A stretch of 64,000 nucleotides of DNA from Polyodon spathula (lineage: Eukaryota; Chordata; Actinopteri; Acipenseriformes; Polyodontidae): NCBI RefSeq assembly GCF_017654505.1, contig NC_054543.1:21898976-21962975 (forward strand). The letters are read 5' to 3'. The position numbers and the translations under genes were made by a program. A model generated the notes under the pieces. The model did no database searches. It saw nothing but the letters and a program-made list of their open reading frames with translations, and was not told the DNA's origin. Of the stretch, positions 13,920 to 25,005 are shown piece by piece. The stretch's first letter is position 1, and each line of letters begins with the position of its first letter.

Positions 13920-14997
13920 TCTCTTCTTTAGTTTATGCAATGGCTGACAACTCGATCATCTCATGGAATCTGATGGGCCTAAACTCACCTCATAAGCATG
14001 TAAAATGTTTAGATTTTTTACAACGGAAACATCATTTGCATCATTTTCAGAACAAATACTACTACAGTAGCATTATCTTGTGCTAGCACTAAATCCAAAG
14101 GGGTGCTATTTAGACATAGTGATAGACATTCAATTGAGGGAAGTGGGAGAGGATCATAAAGGCAGAATGGCATATGTTTTAACTACAATTAATGGTAAGA
14201 AAATAGCCTTTGTCTCTGTTTATGCTCCTAATAATTTTAAATCCTCCGTTTTTCCCCTCTATCACTAGTATGTTACTCTCTCTGTCTGGTTATTCTTTGG
14301 TGATTGGAGGGGATTTCAATGTGGTTCTGGATGCTTTCCTAGACAGATCTAGCTTAATGCCAACTAACTCTCAGTGTAATAGTACATTGGCTCTTCAACA
14401 GTTTACACAAGACTTGAATGTACTTGATTTTCGGCACATAATTAATCCTGGTGCTAAAGATTTAACTTTTTTTTTGGCCAGACATAAATCTTACTCTAGA
14501 ATTGTTTATATTTTTTATTTCTGCAGAACTTATTAAAGGGACTCTTAATATAGATATTTTGCCTGCTACTATATCTGATCACAGTAAATTATGCACTGAC
14601 TTTATCTTTTGGTCTGTCCCTCAGAAATCAACAAGGTGGCGCGTTAATACTTCTCTGCTCCTAAATAGTGAATTTATTACTCAACTTCATTCTAAACTTG
14701 AGGAATTTTTAAACATTAATCAGAACTTGGTGGATGATCTGAACATTCTTTGGGAAACCACTAAGTGCTTTGTAAGGGGTCAGTGTACTGTCTTTGCATC
14801 ACATCTTAAAAACCATCCTTAAAACATATTAATGATCTTTAATCCCTTGTTTCAGATTTAGAAAATAAACTAAAGTTAGCTTCAGCTTTATGCTCAGATG
14901 CAGCAGCTGTCCTCAAATATATTATTTTTATGGTAGCAGAGCAAGTCATTTGCTAGCTCTCAGACTGAAACAGAGTGAATCCTTCTCATCTATTACC
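13920..14997 (+). pseudogene. L1-type LINE, endonuclease part (broken)
   Basis: Fragments of an L1-clade ORF2 in shifting frames. They include the N-terminal ISWNLMGLNSP block, VSVYAPN, the catalytic GGDFNVVLD motif and an ISDHS(K) motif of the apurinic-type endonuclease, followed by the linker (TRWRVNTSLLLN). At least three frame changes (near 14080, 14210 and 14510) destroy the gene. The reverse transcriptase half lies at 16148-17880, separated by about 1.15 kb of unrelated sequence. Confidence 0.8.
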
Positions 14998-16147
14998 ATG
15001 GGCGCCGATCTCTACTGTAAGGTGGGGGGGCCGAAACGTGTGGCAATTTAGGAAAATAAGACGTGACGTCACGACAAATTCTTCTAAACACAGATGGAAA
15101 GTATTGAAATGGCAGAGATAAGAAATGTTCTCAATTTTCCTAATGTTAACCCCTGTAATTTCGGCCCCTACAACTTCCCCCGACGTGTTTACCAGGGATA
15201 ACATGTGAAACCAGTTAGCTTGAAACACTGTTTTATTGCTAAAAATCGGTATAATGCTTGTATGGTGTAGGCTGTTTTGGATTTTGCAGCAAAACGATGC
15301 TTAAATTCCCTTTGCTACCAACTAATTAATTACTTGCATCTACAGCAGCAGCAGGTTTCTAAGAAGTATTCCATAGAGCCGACCCTGAGTTAAAATAAAT
15401 ACATCTACTGTGTCTCCTGCTCTCCTGCATCATGGCAATTTTGTTTTCAAGTTGCGTTTTTTCACCTGTCCCCGAAAATCAAACATATTCAAGTGAAAGC
15501 GGTGATGGGAAATAACAGAAGCTTCATTAAGTTTTCCAAAATAATTTGTGTGTAAGATTATCCCTTATATTTTAGAAATAATAATAATAATTTTAAAAAA
15601 AAATCCTACCTCACTAACTTCTGTCAGTTTTTCACTGCTACCACTGGCTTGTTGCACTCTATTGTAATGTTTGTTTGTTTATTTTGCAGGTAGCTTCCTA
15701 AAACAAAACCGAATTTCCATTTCTAAAATCCAAAAACATTACACATCAACTCCATGAATCACACATGTCAGGTACACAGGCTCGGAGTAGTTCATTGTAT
15801 AAAATAAGGAGGGTGGAGAATCTGGGGCGTTCCAGTCCCAACAAAACAAGTTAACCATTTTGAATCATAAAACCATTTAAAATATTGCTAAGGGCTTGTA
15901 AAAGTGTAAAAGTGTAAAAGTGTAAAAGTGTGTGTGTGTGTAGTGTGGTGTGGGGGGACAAATACATGTACTGCCTCCTTTTATGTCAGGTGGCTGGGTG
16001 CTGATTGATCGTTAATTACTCCAATCAACCCCAGCCACCTGAACACAATAAACCCACGCAGGTAGGGGAATTTAACCCCATCTCTGCCAATCTATAAAGG
16101 GCAGAGCTCTGCTCTGCCATAGGCTCATTTCACCAAAAACAAAATTT
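14998..16147. other. Unrelated sequence replacing part of the L1
   Basis: This block interrupts the L1 between its linker and the LITLLLKK block of the RT. It holds TGACGTCA at about 15064, an AAAAGTGT quadruple near 15898-15930 followed by GTs, and a TATA-like CTATAAAGGG near 16092 with a neighbouring GGCAGAGCTCTGCTCTGCC palindrome. No coding sequence is recognised. Host L1 sequence is missing across the junction, so it is a replacement or a decayed insertion. Confidence 0.45.
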
Positions 16148-17569
16148 GGCTCTAATCACTCTTCTGCTAAAAAAATGGGAAAGACCCTCTTGAATGTTCC
16201 AGTTATATACTGTTCCTTACTGAATTCCGACATTAAGCTTTTTCTAGAGATTTAGCCCTGCGACTTGAGAATTTTATTCATAAGTTAATACATCCAGACC
16301 AGACAGGCTTTATAAAGAAGTGCCTGGCCTCAGACAATATACACTGCCTGTTACATATTATCCAATAATCTAAGGACCAGGCCTCCCCAAGTGCAGTGCT
16401 ATCTTTAGATAGACTAGAGTGGGATTATTTGTGGCTGATTCTAAAACATTTTGGCCTGGGTGTTTCATTTATTAATATGATTTGTGTTCTATATGCCTAT
16501 CCATCTGCTGCTGTATTAGCTAGCTCTGCCCAATCTTCACCATTCACCCTTCACAGAGGTACTCGACAGGGCTGTCCTCTTTCCCCCTTATTGTTTCCTC
16601 TTTCAGTTGAGCCTTTGGCCCAAGCTTTTAGACAAGGGAACTTTTCCTCCCCTATTGAAATGGGATCATTCAAAAATGCCATATCCCTATATGCAGATGA
16701 TGTTTTACATTATGTATTTGACATTGATCAGTCCCTGCCACATACACTTGTTTTTTTTATACTTGGCCAGGCTATAAGATTAACTGGTCAAAATCTATTT
16801 TTTTCCCCTTAATTCTGCCACATCCTTGTTAAAAATAATTTACTTACTTAGGAATTACCATTTGCACTTCTTTGCATTCAGTCGTTAAAGAAAACTATTT
16901 TTCATTGTTACAGAAAATTGAAACCGATCTGGGCAGATTGTCCATGCTCCCTTCCTCCTTACAAACAAGGATCTGTTATTAAAATGAATATCCTTCTCCA
17001 CGTTAATTCCCTTGGTTGTATGATTCATCTATCTCCTCCTAATACATATTGGGACAAATTACACTCTGTAATAAAAAAAATAATAATTATCTGGAAAGGG
17101 AAGCAATCCAGAATTAAATTTGCTATGCTTCAGCGTTCCAAGTCTGCAGGTGGACTACCAGTACCAAATTTTAAACTTTACCATTGGGCTTTCCAGCTAC
17201 ACCACCTTAAAACCTGGTTTGATACCGTTTCATCTGTCCCATGGCATTCAATTGAAAAGGTGTTAGTTCTTCCTCATTGATTAGAAGATGTTATATTTAA
17301 TGACTTATCTATGAGAAATGTATTACACAGTTTGGCCCTATCATAGCTAATTCATTTGCAACCTGGTGGGCTGTTGAGCGATACATGGGTATTAAATGCA
17401 AGGCATTACCATACTCCTATTTGACTTAATTTGTCCTTTCTTTCTCGTAGTAAATCATTTATATTTTCAGCTTGATCAGACAAAGAAATTTGCTTATTTG
17501 GAGACTTGTTTGGTGCTAATGGCCTACTCAGCTTCCAGGAGTTAAGATCTGCCTATAATTTGCCAGGCG

Positions 17570-17601
<32 letters not shown>

Positions 17602-17880
17602 GTATCTTAGGCTACGAGCTGCTCTACATGCATATAGAGTACCATGGGACACAGTGTCCTCTACACATTCTATAATGAACTGGCGCATTAATAATACTAT
17701 GTCAAAAGGATTGACATCAGTTATTTATAATCATTTGCGTCAAAAATCTTACAAGCCTCTTGCTTACTTACATCTTACAATTATGCTGTGTGGGGGCAGA
17801 GCGATTGTTGCTTGTGTTTGCCCCACTCAGACCATTTGCTGTCTAGAAATCTCATGCTCATTTCAAGGGGCACTGTTTAA
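16148..17880 (+). pseudogene. L1-type LINE, reverse transcriptase part (broken)
   Basis: The RT half of the same L1 ORF2: LITLLLKK, LLNSDIK, LIHPDQTGFIK, then TRQGCPLSPLLF and the catalytic YADD box (ISLYADDV, 16396-16812), and C-terminal blocks as far as about 17880. Multiple stops and frameshifts, plus a 28-base T run at 17574-17601, show it is an old, dead copy. Confidence 0.8.
17574..17601. repeat. Poly(T) tract
   Basis: Run of 28 T residues inside the L1 remnant. Confidence 0.93.
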
Positions 17881-18184
17881 TTAATTAAATGTTTCCAACT
17901 CAGTGGTGGTAAGTGTAGTAAAACTAAAATAAACTTATATGATGTTTCAACAAGTCTTTCTCAATGTCTTCACTTTGAAAGTGAGACCTACATGTCCAAT
18001 AGAAGTGAAGGACTTGATCAATTACAAGGGTCTATCAGATGAGAATTTTGATTACAGTTGAAAATGACATATTACTATAGAAGTTGTTTGACCTTAACTA
18101 ACTTGGTCTATTACCACATTGTTATTTTTTCATGTGTATCAAATCATATGCAGACCCACTTTTAAAAATCCTCATCCTATAGAC

Positions 18185-18274
18185 CAGGGCTTCTCAAACA
18201 TGGTCCTGGGAACCCCATGTGTCTATTGGTTTTCATTCCAACCAAGTCCCCACAATCGAGTTTGAGAAGCCCTG
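18185..18274. mobile_element. hAT-like MITE, 90 bp, perfect 8-bp TSD
   Basis: A 90-bp element with perfect 15-bp terminal inverted repeats, CAGGGCTTCTCAAAC and its reverse complement. Both sides carry the same 8 bp, CTATAGAC (18177-18184 and 18275-18282). An 8-bp target duplication with CAGGG-type ends is characteristic of hAT transposons. It has no coding capacity and must have been moved by a transposase supplied from elsewhere. The perfect flanks suggest a comparatively recent insertion. Confidence 0.85.
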
Positions 18275-18949
18275 CTATAGACCCTTGTCCATTATGGAAT
18301 TATTTCATTATCTAGAACAATGGTCAGGTTAACCATATGCCTTCCCAGCATTCCCTTATGCTGTGCAATTAAGTCTCTATTGCAGCAAAGTGGTTCATTT
18401 CTACACTGAATTCTACATTTACAGTATGTTTTTTTAATGTCAGATTTGATTCATGTTGACAGGACATGTGGGTCCAAAGAGCAAAATACATAAATAATAC
18501 TTAAAGCCACATTTAAAATAATTAATATAAAAATAATTATTTTCAGAGGTGATACACTCAATTAAAAAAGATTTGAAGTAATTACTTACATTTGGAACTT
18601 TGCAATTATCTGATGCTTTGATGTAAATTAAAAGTAAATTTAATTAATGTGGTAAGTATTAATAATGTTGACATAATGAATTTGTAAATCATTAAGTTTT
18701 GTTTTTGATTGTATTACACAAGGTTTAACAGTTACATAAGTCGAGGGCTGTTGACTGACGCTTTACCTGAGTAACTGTATTTTGATACTTGAAATTCTGT
18801 ATACAACTTAATAGAAGAAAAACAGAAGAACGCACAAACATTAAAGCAATCGAAAATAAATGGTGAATCTTTGCAAAAAAATTTTCTTTCAAAGTTGCAG
18901 AGTTCAAGTTACTTGTAAAATGTTATAGCTTACTTAAAATTGGCAACTG

Positions 18950-19100
18950 TTTAAGAGTTGAAAACAGGTAAAAAGGTCTAATTAAGAAAATTATTAGTTC
19001 AATTAAAGGTTTAGTTAAGTAATTGAGAATTCAGTTGGAATGGAAACCAGAAGACACATGGGCTCCCCAGCACCAGGGCTGGGTAGCCCTGCCTTAGGTC
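18950..19100. mobile_element. Fragment of a second hAT-like MITE
   Basis: The segment ends in CCAGGGCTGGGTAGCCCTG preceded by GGAATGGAAACCAGAAGACA. Reversed, this resembles the CAGGGCT...GGTTTTCATTCCAAC layout of the 90-bp element at 18185. The partner end was not found, so it is annotated as a fragment. Confidence 0.4.
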
Positions 19101-19259
19101 CTTACTGGAAAATTGTGCCAATACGTAGGGACACAAACGAAAATGCTATAATTAATAACGTTATGAAGTTTGTTTTAGATTTTACATGTATATAATCGAA
19201 TAATTGCATTAAAATAGAAATCAGAGAGGTAGTAGGAGAACCAGGCAAGAGCAGTGCCG

Positions 19260-19690
19260 GAGAGTCCCAGGTCAGCGAGGGAGGACAGGAGAGAGGAGAG
19301 AGTTAGTGATGGAACGAAGAGCAGTTTCAGTGGAAGAAAGGGAGAAGGGAGACTGGATTGCGGTTCTGGAGGAATGAGAGATCAAGGGAGGGTTGCAAGC
19401 CTGTTTGAAGGCAGAGGGAAAATAGCCAGAGAGTAGAGATGTATTGACAAGAGAGGAAATGAAAGGGAGTAACGCAGGGCAGTAGCCTGGAAAAGGTGAG
19501 TGGTGAGTGGGTGCAGAACACATATATAGGATTTATGGCTCTGGAGCAGGGAGCTAAGATCAGTCCAAGAGGGGTGAGAAGGAGAAAAAGGAGTGTAAAT
19601 TAGTAGGGGTTGCAGAGGGTGATAGGGAGTGAGTGAGCAAAGGATGGGGTGGGTGAGGAAGGAGGTGAGGTATTGAAGAGTTTGCATTTC
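19260..19690 (-). pseudogene. LINE reverse transcriptase fragment (L2-like?)
   Basis: Minus-strand frames contain NTSLLSGYFPSAFKQA followed in a shifted frame by STETALRSITNSLLSP. This resembles the RT region before the YRPVS block in L2/Jockey-type LINEs. The strand is purine-rich and broken by shifts. Identification rests on these short blocks. Confidence 0.45.
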
Positions 19691-19910
19691 CCAGTGATTT
19701 TGTAGAAGGAGGCAAAGTTGTCTGCTGAGATCTGTGCCGTTTTATCCACAGGGAAAAAGGGGCCTTTTCTAATCTAGGGTTGTGTTTGTGTAACATAATC
19801 TCATGATAATGCAAGAGATCTATTAGAAGAAAAAGCATTTCAAACACACATTTACTTTCCAATGTTATTTCCTTTTGTTGTTTGTGTAACCGGGTGGTTA
19901 AAATGGAGTG

Positions 19911-19914
<4 letters not shown>

Positions 19915-19960
<46 letters not shown>
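19915..19960. repeat. (TA)23 microsatellite
   Basis: TA repeat directly abutting the left end of the Tc1 element that starts at about 19961. Tc1 elements insert at TA. Confidence 0.95.
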
Positions 19961-19961
<1 letters not shown>

Positions 19962-20930
19962 TGAGTGTACAAAACATTAGGAACACCTTCCTAATATTGA
20001 TTTGCACCCCCTTTTGCCCTCAGAACAGCCTCAATTCGTCGGGGCATGGACTCTACAAGGTGTCGAAAGAGTTCCATAGGGATGCTGGCCCATGTTGACT
20101 CCAATGCTTCCCACAGTTGTGTCAAGTTAGCTGGTAGTAGATCTCTACTCCGAATAGCTCATTCCATCTCATCCCACAGATGCTCCATTGGATTGAGATC
20201 TGGTGACTGGGCAGGCCACTGCAGTAAGTTGAATTCACTATCATGTTCGTGGAACCATTCCTGGACAATCCTAGCCTTGTGGCAGGGGGCATTATCCTGC
20301 TGAAAAAATCCATTAGCAGATGGATACACTGCTGCCATGAATGGATGCACCTGATTGGCAATGATGTTCAGATATCCTGTGGCATTCAAATGTTGCTCCA
20401 CTTTTATCAAGGGGCCCAATTTGTGCCATGAAAACACACCCCACACCATCACACCACCACCACCAGCCTGCAATGTTGACAGGCGGCATGATGGATGCAT
20501 GTACTCATGGTGTTTTCTCCATACGTTAGTCCTCCCATCAGCATGAAACAGCAGGAACCGGGATTCATCAGACCAGGCAATGTTTTTCCAATTCTCCAGT
20601 GTCCAGTGTTTTCATTCCTTAGCTCACAGCAACCGCTGTTTCTTGTGTTCCTTGATACACACAGGAAACTGTTGAGCATGAAAAAACCAGCAGCGTTGCA
20701 GTTCTTGACACACTCTAACTGGCGCGCCTCCTCCTGGCACCTACTACCATACCCCGTTCAAAGGCCATTAAATCTTTTGTCTTGCCGATCTACCCTCTGA
20801 ATGGCACACATACACAATCCATGTCTCAGTTGTGTCAAGGCTTAAAAATCCTTCTTTAACCTGTCTTCCCTTCATCTACACTGATTGAAGTGGATTTAAC
20901 AGGTTACATCAATAAGGGATCATAGCTTTT
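19961..20930 (-). mobile_element. Tc1/mariner transposon, 3' side truncated by a LINE
   Basis: The left end, CTGAGTGTACAAAACATTAG, is the terminal repeat of a common fish Tc1 family. The minus-strand frame at 20159-20500 holds GGGGVMVWGVF, the second catalytic Asp in FQQDNAPCH, and the third acidic residue in [12 protein letters not shown]. The N-terminal part (20500-20880) is frameshifted. The inner side of the right terminal repeat (ATCAATAAGGGATCATAG) is present, but the outer end is replaced by the 3' end of the R2/NeSL-type LINE at about 20931. Confidence 0.85.
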
Positions 20931-23390
20931 GCCAAGATAAGCACCAACTAAGACGTAGTTCTGCAGTAAACTAATGTGATCCATCTGCATCTCCATCCAT
21001 TTGCGTTGATTTCCATCTGATGATGTAAATATCCTTCTGTCTGGTGTTGATTGCTGAAGTGTAATGCTGGCTCCAGGGATCAGCTCATTTTGCCTCCCCA
21101 GCGCATCAGCACACACAACGGATGCGATGCTGGCTCCGGGGATCAACCCAGTGTGGTTTACCCAGAGCATCAGTATGACAACCGTCTGGATTGAGCTAAG
21201 TAGGGTACATCTATGGGGTCTTCAATTGAGCATCTTCCAACCTCTTTGTTTCATTGACTAGCCCACGACCCTGCAAGAAGGCTCAACAGTGATTCTGGTG
21301 TCCCAGCATCACCCCCCTCCATCCTCCACTCCACTGAGCCCAGCTTACTTACGTGTAAATCAGCATTGCTTTCTTTCTATTGTGCTTGAGATCCCCATCC
21401 AGAATCTTTCCATCTCAACCACAGCCAGTTGCTGCTCCTTTCTGCTGCTTCAGACAAGTTCTTCACTGTGCTACACAACTCTTGGCCACTGAACCCGATG
21501 TCTCTGAGACACTGGGTTGTAGAGTGTGCCACAAATCCTCGACAACCCACCTCCACTGGGTAAACTCGGACTATCCATCCTCGCTGTTCTGCTTCAGCAG
21601 CTAGTTGAGCATACCTAAGTTTCTTCCTCTCATAGTCCTCATCCAAAGCATCTTCCCATGGCACTGGTAACTCTACCAGATGATCAAGGCGTGCTGATCC
21701 AGACCACAAGACAATATCTGGTCAAAGGTTAGTGGTGGCAATCTCAGCTGGAAAAATAAGCCATTGACCAACATTTGTCAACATCTTCCAGTCTCTAGCA
21801 GCTTCCAGTTGTCCTGGGCGAGGCTTGGTTTTAACACCTTTTCTTGGTGTTTGTTTCCTGGATGGAGAAATATTGTCTTTTGTGCGTAATGCTTTGATGA
21901 AACTGGTGGCAACTTATTGGTCAGGTTACGCTTGTTTTCCAATGCTAAGACCAAATATCGCAGCACCTAGTCATTGCGCCAAGTAAACCATCCTTGGCTA
22001 AGACCCACCTTACATCCTGTCAAAATGTGCCTTAGTGTTGCAGGTGATGAACACAAAGGACATGAGGGATCCTCACCCACTCTGAGGTTTAGGTTCTGTG
22101 GTGATGGGAGAATATCATATGCTGAATGGATGAGGAAACTGATCCTGTTCTGTTCCATTCTCCATAGGTCTTGCCAGCCGATCTTGCATTGTTCCAGACT
22201 CCCATATCACCAATTCTCCCTGCTTGGCCTGGGAAATGGCCTTTACACACCTGATCCTCTCCTCCTGCTTTTGCACCTCATTGACTACCAGCTTCCTCAG
22301 TTGAGCTTTGGTTGCCTTATGCCATGTAGGAGGAGCTGAACTGAGACCAAAACCTCCTTTACCATGTTGAACTTCCCCCATAATATCTCCGATTCCACAG
22401 CTTTCTTTGTCGTCCATTTTCTTCCAGTTGTCAACACAGGTGCTGCCTTACTTACGCATTTATCGCGTGGATCTACTAATGTCATTTCCAGTCGGACTTT
22501 GGCGCACTTAAACTCCTCGGTTAGGATAGAGATTGGTAGCTGCAGTATTCCTTTACCATAAAGTCCCACTCTGCTGAGGCAGCGTGGAACTCCCAACCAT
22601 TTCCTGACGTATGAACTTCTCAACTATTGTCAAGGAAACCTCGTACACAGTCAGTGGCCAGAGCACTCTTGGCAGTAGACCAAACTGAAAGCACCAGAGT
22701 TTCAGTTTGCAGAGTAAAATTCTGCTGTCTATGCTCTTCAAGCCTTCCACTGCTTGTTGTCTAACTTCTCCCACACAAACTATGTTCTTTAGATCCTGTC
22801 GTACCATCTCCCTAGACTTTTCACTGGCTTCTCGGACACTGTTGGTATTGCCTCACCATTAATGTAGAACCTTTTATCTACTACTTTACATTTATTTATG
22901 GAAATGCACCTTGATTTAGTGGGCTTGAATTGCATTCATGCCCATGCAATGTTATTGGTTAATTTGCCCAATAACCGATTAGTGCAGGCTACTGTTGTAG
23001 TCATTGTTGTCATGTTATCCATGTATGCTCGAATTGGTGGTAGTCGCATTCCAGAAGCTAAGCAGTCTCCTCCCACTACCCATTTTGATGCCCTAATAAT
23101 TACTTCCATTGCCATGGTAAAAGCCAGTGGAGAAATGTTACATCCTGCCATTATTCCAACTTCTAGGCATTGCCATGTAGTGCTGAATTCTGAAGTTGAA
23201 AAACTGAATTGCAAATCTCCAAAGTAGGCTTTCACTAAATTTGTTATTGTCATCGGTACGCTAAAAAATCAAATGCTGCCCAAAGAATTTCATGTGGCAC
23301 TGAACCATATGCATTAGCCAAATCCAGAAATGTCACAAGAAGCTCCTTCCTCTCCTTTTTGGCTGATTGAATTACCATCTGTACCAGTAC
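20931..23390 (-). mobile_element. R2/NeSL-type LINE, minus copy (5' truncated)
   Basis: A non-LTR retrotransposon whose single ORF ends in a restriction-like endonuclease, as in the R2, NeSL and HERO groups. Reading the minus strand from 23390: the RT (FLDLANAYGSVPHEI, GIMAGCNISPLAFTMAMEV, and AYMDN where AYMDD is expected), thumb region, a CPLCSSPATLRHILTGC zinc finger, then the endonuclease. The 5' half of the RT and the N-terminus are absent. Frames are broken at many points. The element is joined to the Tc1 element on its 3' side. A sister copy lies at 58.3-62.6 kb on the plus strand. Confidence 0.85.
21377..21735 (-). pseudogene. Restriction-like endonuclease domain of the LINE
   Basis: About 110 open codons preceded by PDIVLWS, then LPVPWEDALDEDYERKK and RYAQLA, ending in AERSSNWLWLRWKDSGWG. 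The PD...(D/E) arrangement and the following K are expected for the PD-(D/E)XK-type nuclease that nicks the target in R2-like LINEs. The codon before PDIVLW is TGA, which could derive from CGA by CpG decay. The sister copy at 62.3 kb lacks this domain. Confidence 0.8.
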
Positions 23391-23870
23391 CAAAAGTCTG
23401 AAACTTTCCTACATCAAATGTGAAAAAAGGTAAATACCTATTTTACACAATGAGATATAAGTTGTCAAACTAAGATAAAATTGTTATTCTCCTGCATCTA
23501 CTATTTTAAAGAGTGTGTAGCGACTATTCAAACAGAAAAGCTAACAAAGCAAAAAAGGACATCTATCAATCATGTGATTCCACATGTTGGTCAACGTCAA
23601 AATAAACCAGGGAACGCAAGCAGTTTGATATCCACACCATTCATATTAAACAATGTATTTATGTTTTAAAACAGCACATATCGCAGCAAAAACATTTACA
23701 AAAAAAAAAAGATTACTGTAGTTTGAACTTGCAACATGACATGCTTGAAGAGCACACAGCCTTAGTGCAATGCACCACCTCGCAGTTATAGAAATGTTCA
23801 TTTTTTAGCTAACATCCATGCCTGATCAGCTTTTGCTGAAAACAGGTTTTTGCTCAATTCTAGAATGTAG

Positions 23871-24096
23871 GGCGCTGGACAGATTGTTCCCCCCAAGTAG
23901 TGATCTAGGATCAGTGAGAGAAACAAAAAATGAAAACTACCGTGTCATTAAGTCCTGATTGCGGGACGGCAAACTGTACCAAACCATACCCTAACCTTAG
24001 CCAAAACCTTGTACTATTTTTTTCTGAAAATCGTTTTCTGTGTTTTTCTCTCACTGACCGTGGATCAGTACTCAAGGGAACAATTTGCCTGCACCG
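23871..24096. mobile_element. Foldback MITE, ~226 bp
   Basis: Two arms of about 60 bp (23871-23930 and 24037-24096) are imperfect inverted repeats sharing ATTGTTCCC, GATC and CAGTGAGAGAAA. The centre is about 105 bp. There is no coding capacity, and target-site duplications were not convincing. Confidence 0.6.
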
Positions 24097-24332
24097 AATA
24101 TAGTTCCTCGTTTAACACTAGAACCACCGGGTTTATGCTACTAACCGCCAGCAGTGGTCATTTTGACGGGTACATTTTAAACAGCTTTGATATAAAAATA
24201 AAACGCAAACTATCAGATACAACTAAAAATATTTATTTATGAACATCATATCTAACATTTGTATAGCAGAAACACCGTATTTAAAAGAAAAAATAAATAT
24301 GAAGTCTTTATTTTCGAAATTTGCGCATATAA

Positions 24333-24444
24333 TGCATGACTTAAAAAAATTAAAAACTATAATAAAATAAACATTTCAAAAGAAGATATTGTGTAAACAG
24401 ATGTAAACTGATATATGTACATACACAATTATAAAAACGAAGTA
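24333..24444. repeat. Diverged copy of the sequence at 25391-25510
   Basis: This flank of the DNA transposon at 24449-25344 resembles the sequence on its other side, for example ATAAAATAAACATTTCAAAA, ATATTGTGTAA and GTAAACTG. The similarity is clearly imperfect, so the duplication is older than the 334-bp duplication around CR1 copy 2. Confidence 0.65.
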
Positions 24445-24599
24445 ATTACACTGTGTAACAATTTTTTTATTTTTTTGGTTCCTGGGTTGTAAGTGTTATT
24501 TCCTAATTGCTTATGCCTCAAAAGTACAGAAAATGGCTATTATTCCCCATAAACTTTGCTTTTGTGACCAGGACAGTGATATTTTGAAATGTACCTATT

Positions 24600-24696
24600 T
24601 TCCAGAACATTCCAGATAGATTCAATGCTGAGTAAACTTGGAGTAACTTCTAGAACTTTCTAGAACTTTCCAGTAATATAAATAGTAGTATAAATA
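24600..24696 (+). promoter_or_regulatory. Heat-shock-like promoter of the transposon
   Basis: Two arrays of alternating TTC and GAA triplets with 2-nt spacing match the heat shock element consensus. Site 1 (24600-24617) has TTC-GAA-TTC plus a partial GA. Site 2 (24648-24670) has five units: TTC-GAA-TTC-GAA-TTC. A TATA box, TATAAATA, follows at 24689-24696. The first ATG (24769) is about 70 bp further on. The same layout is kept in the second copy. Function is inferred from sequence only. Confidence 0.65.
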
Positions 24697-24768
24697 CAGG
24701 GGCCTTAAACCCACCAGTTCAGTTTAGTTCCAGCTGCCTAAGTGGATACATATCTGCATTTTTCTGAG

Positions 24769-25005
24769 ATGGCATCAAGAGGCTGCAATGGTGATGGGTC
24801 GCCAAGGCGGTTTTACCAAGTTTCCCTGCTATCTTTGCCTTTGGGACAGCAGGGACACCAAGGCTCACTACCACAGGCGGGACTGGCCACAGCGGACCGA
24901 GTTCTCTGTGGGGAGGAACAACGTCAAGTGGGAGCCACTGGTGGACCCCTGGAAGGTGCTGATGCCACCACTGCACATCAAATTGGGCCTTCCCCCTCTG
25001 ATGTA
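24769..25005 (+). pseudogene. Transposon-encoded protein, N-terminal fragment
   Basis: A fragment of the protein of the CACTG-ended transposon. It starts MASRGCNG; then, after a one-base-type frame change near 24790, it reads CYLCLWDSRDTKAHYH, VGRNNVKWEPLVDP and LHIKLGL. Cys and His residues near CYLC...H could bind zinc. I recall similar proteins as uncharacterised repeats in fish and arthropods but cannot name the family. The remainder of the gene is deleted in this copy. Confidence 0.6.

Noticed and set aside
24110..24170. piggyBac end (TTAA followed by CACTAGAACCACCGG)
   Set aside because: A matching inverted end and second TTAA were not found nearby.
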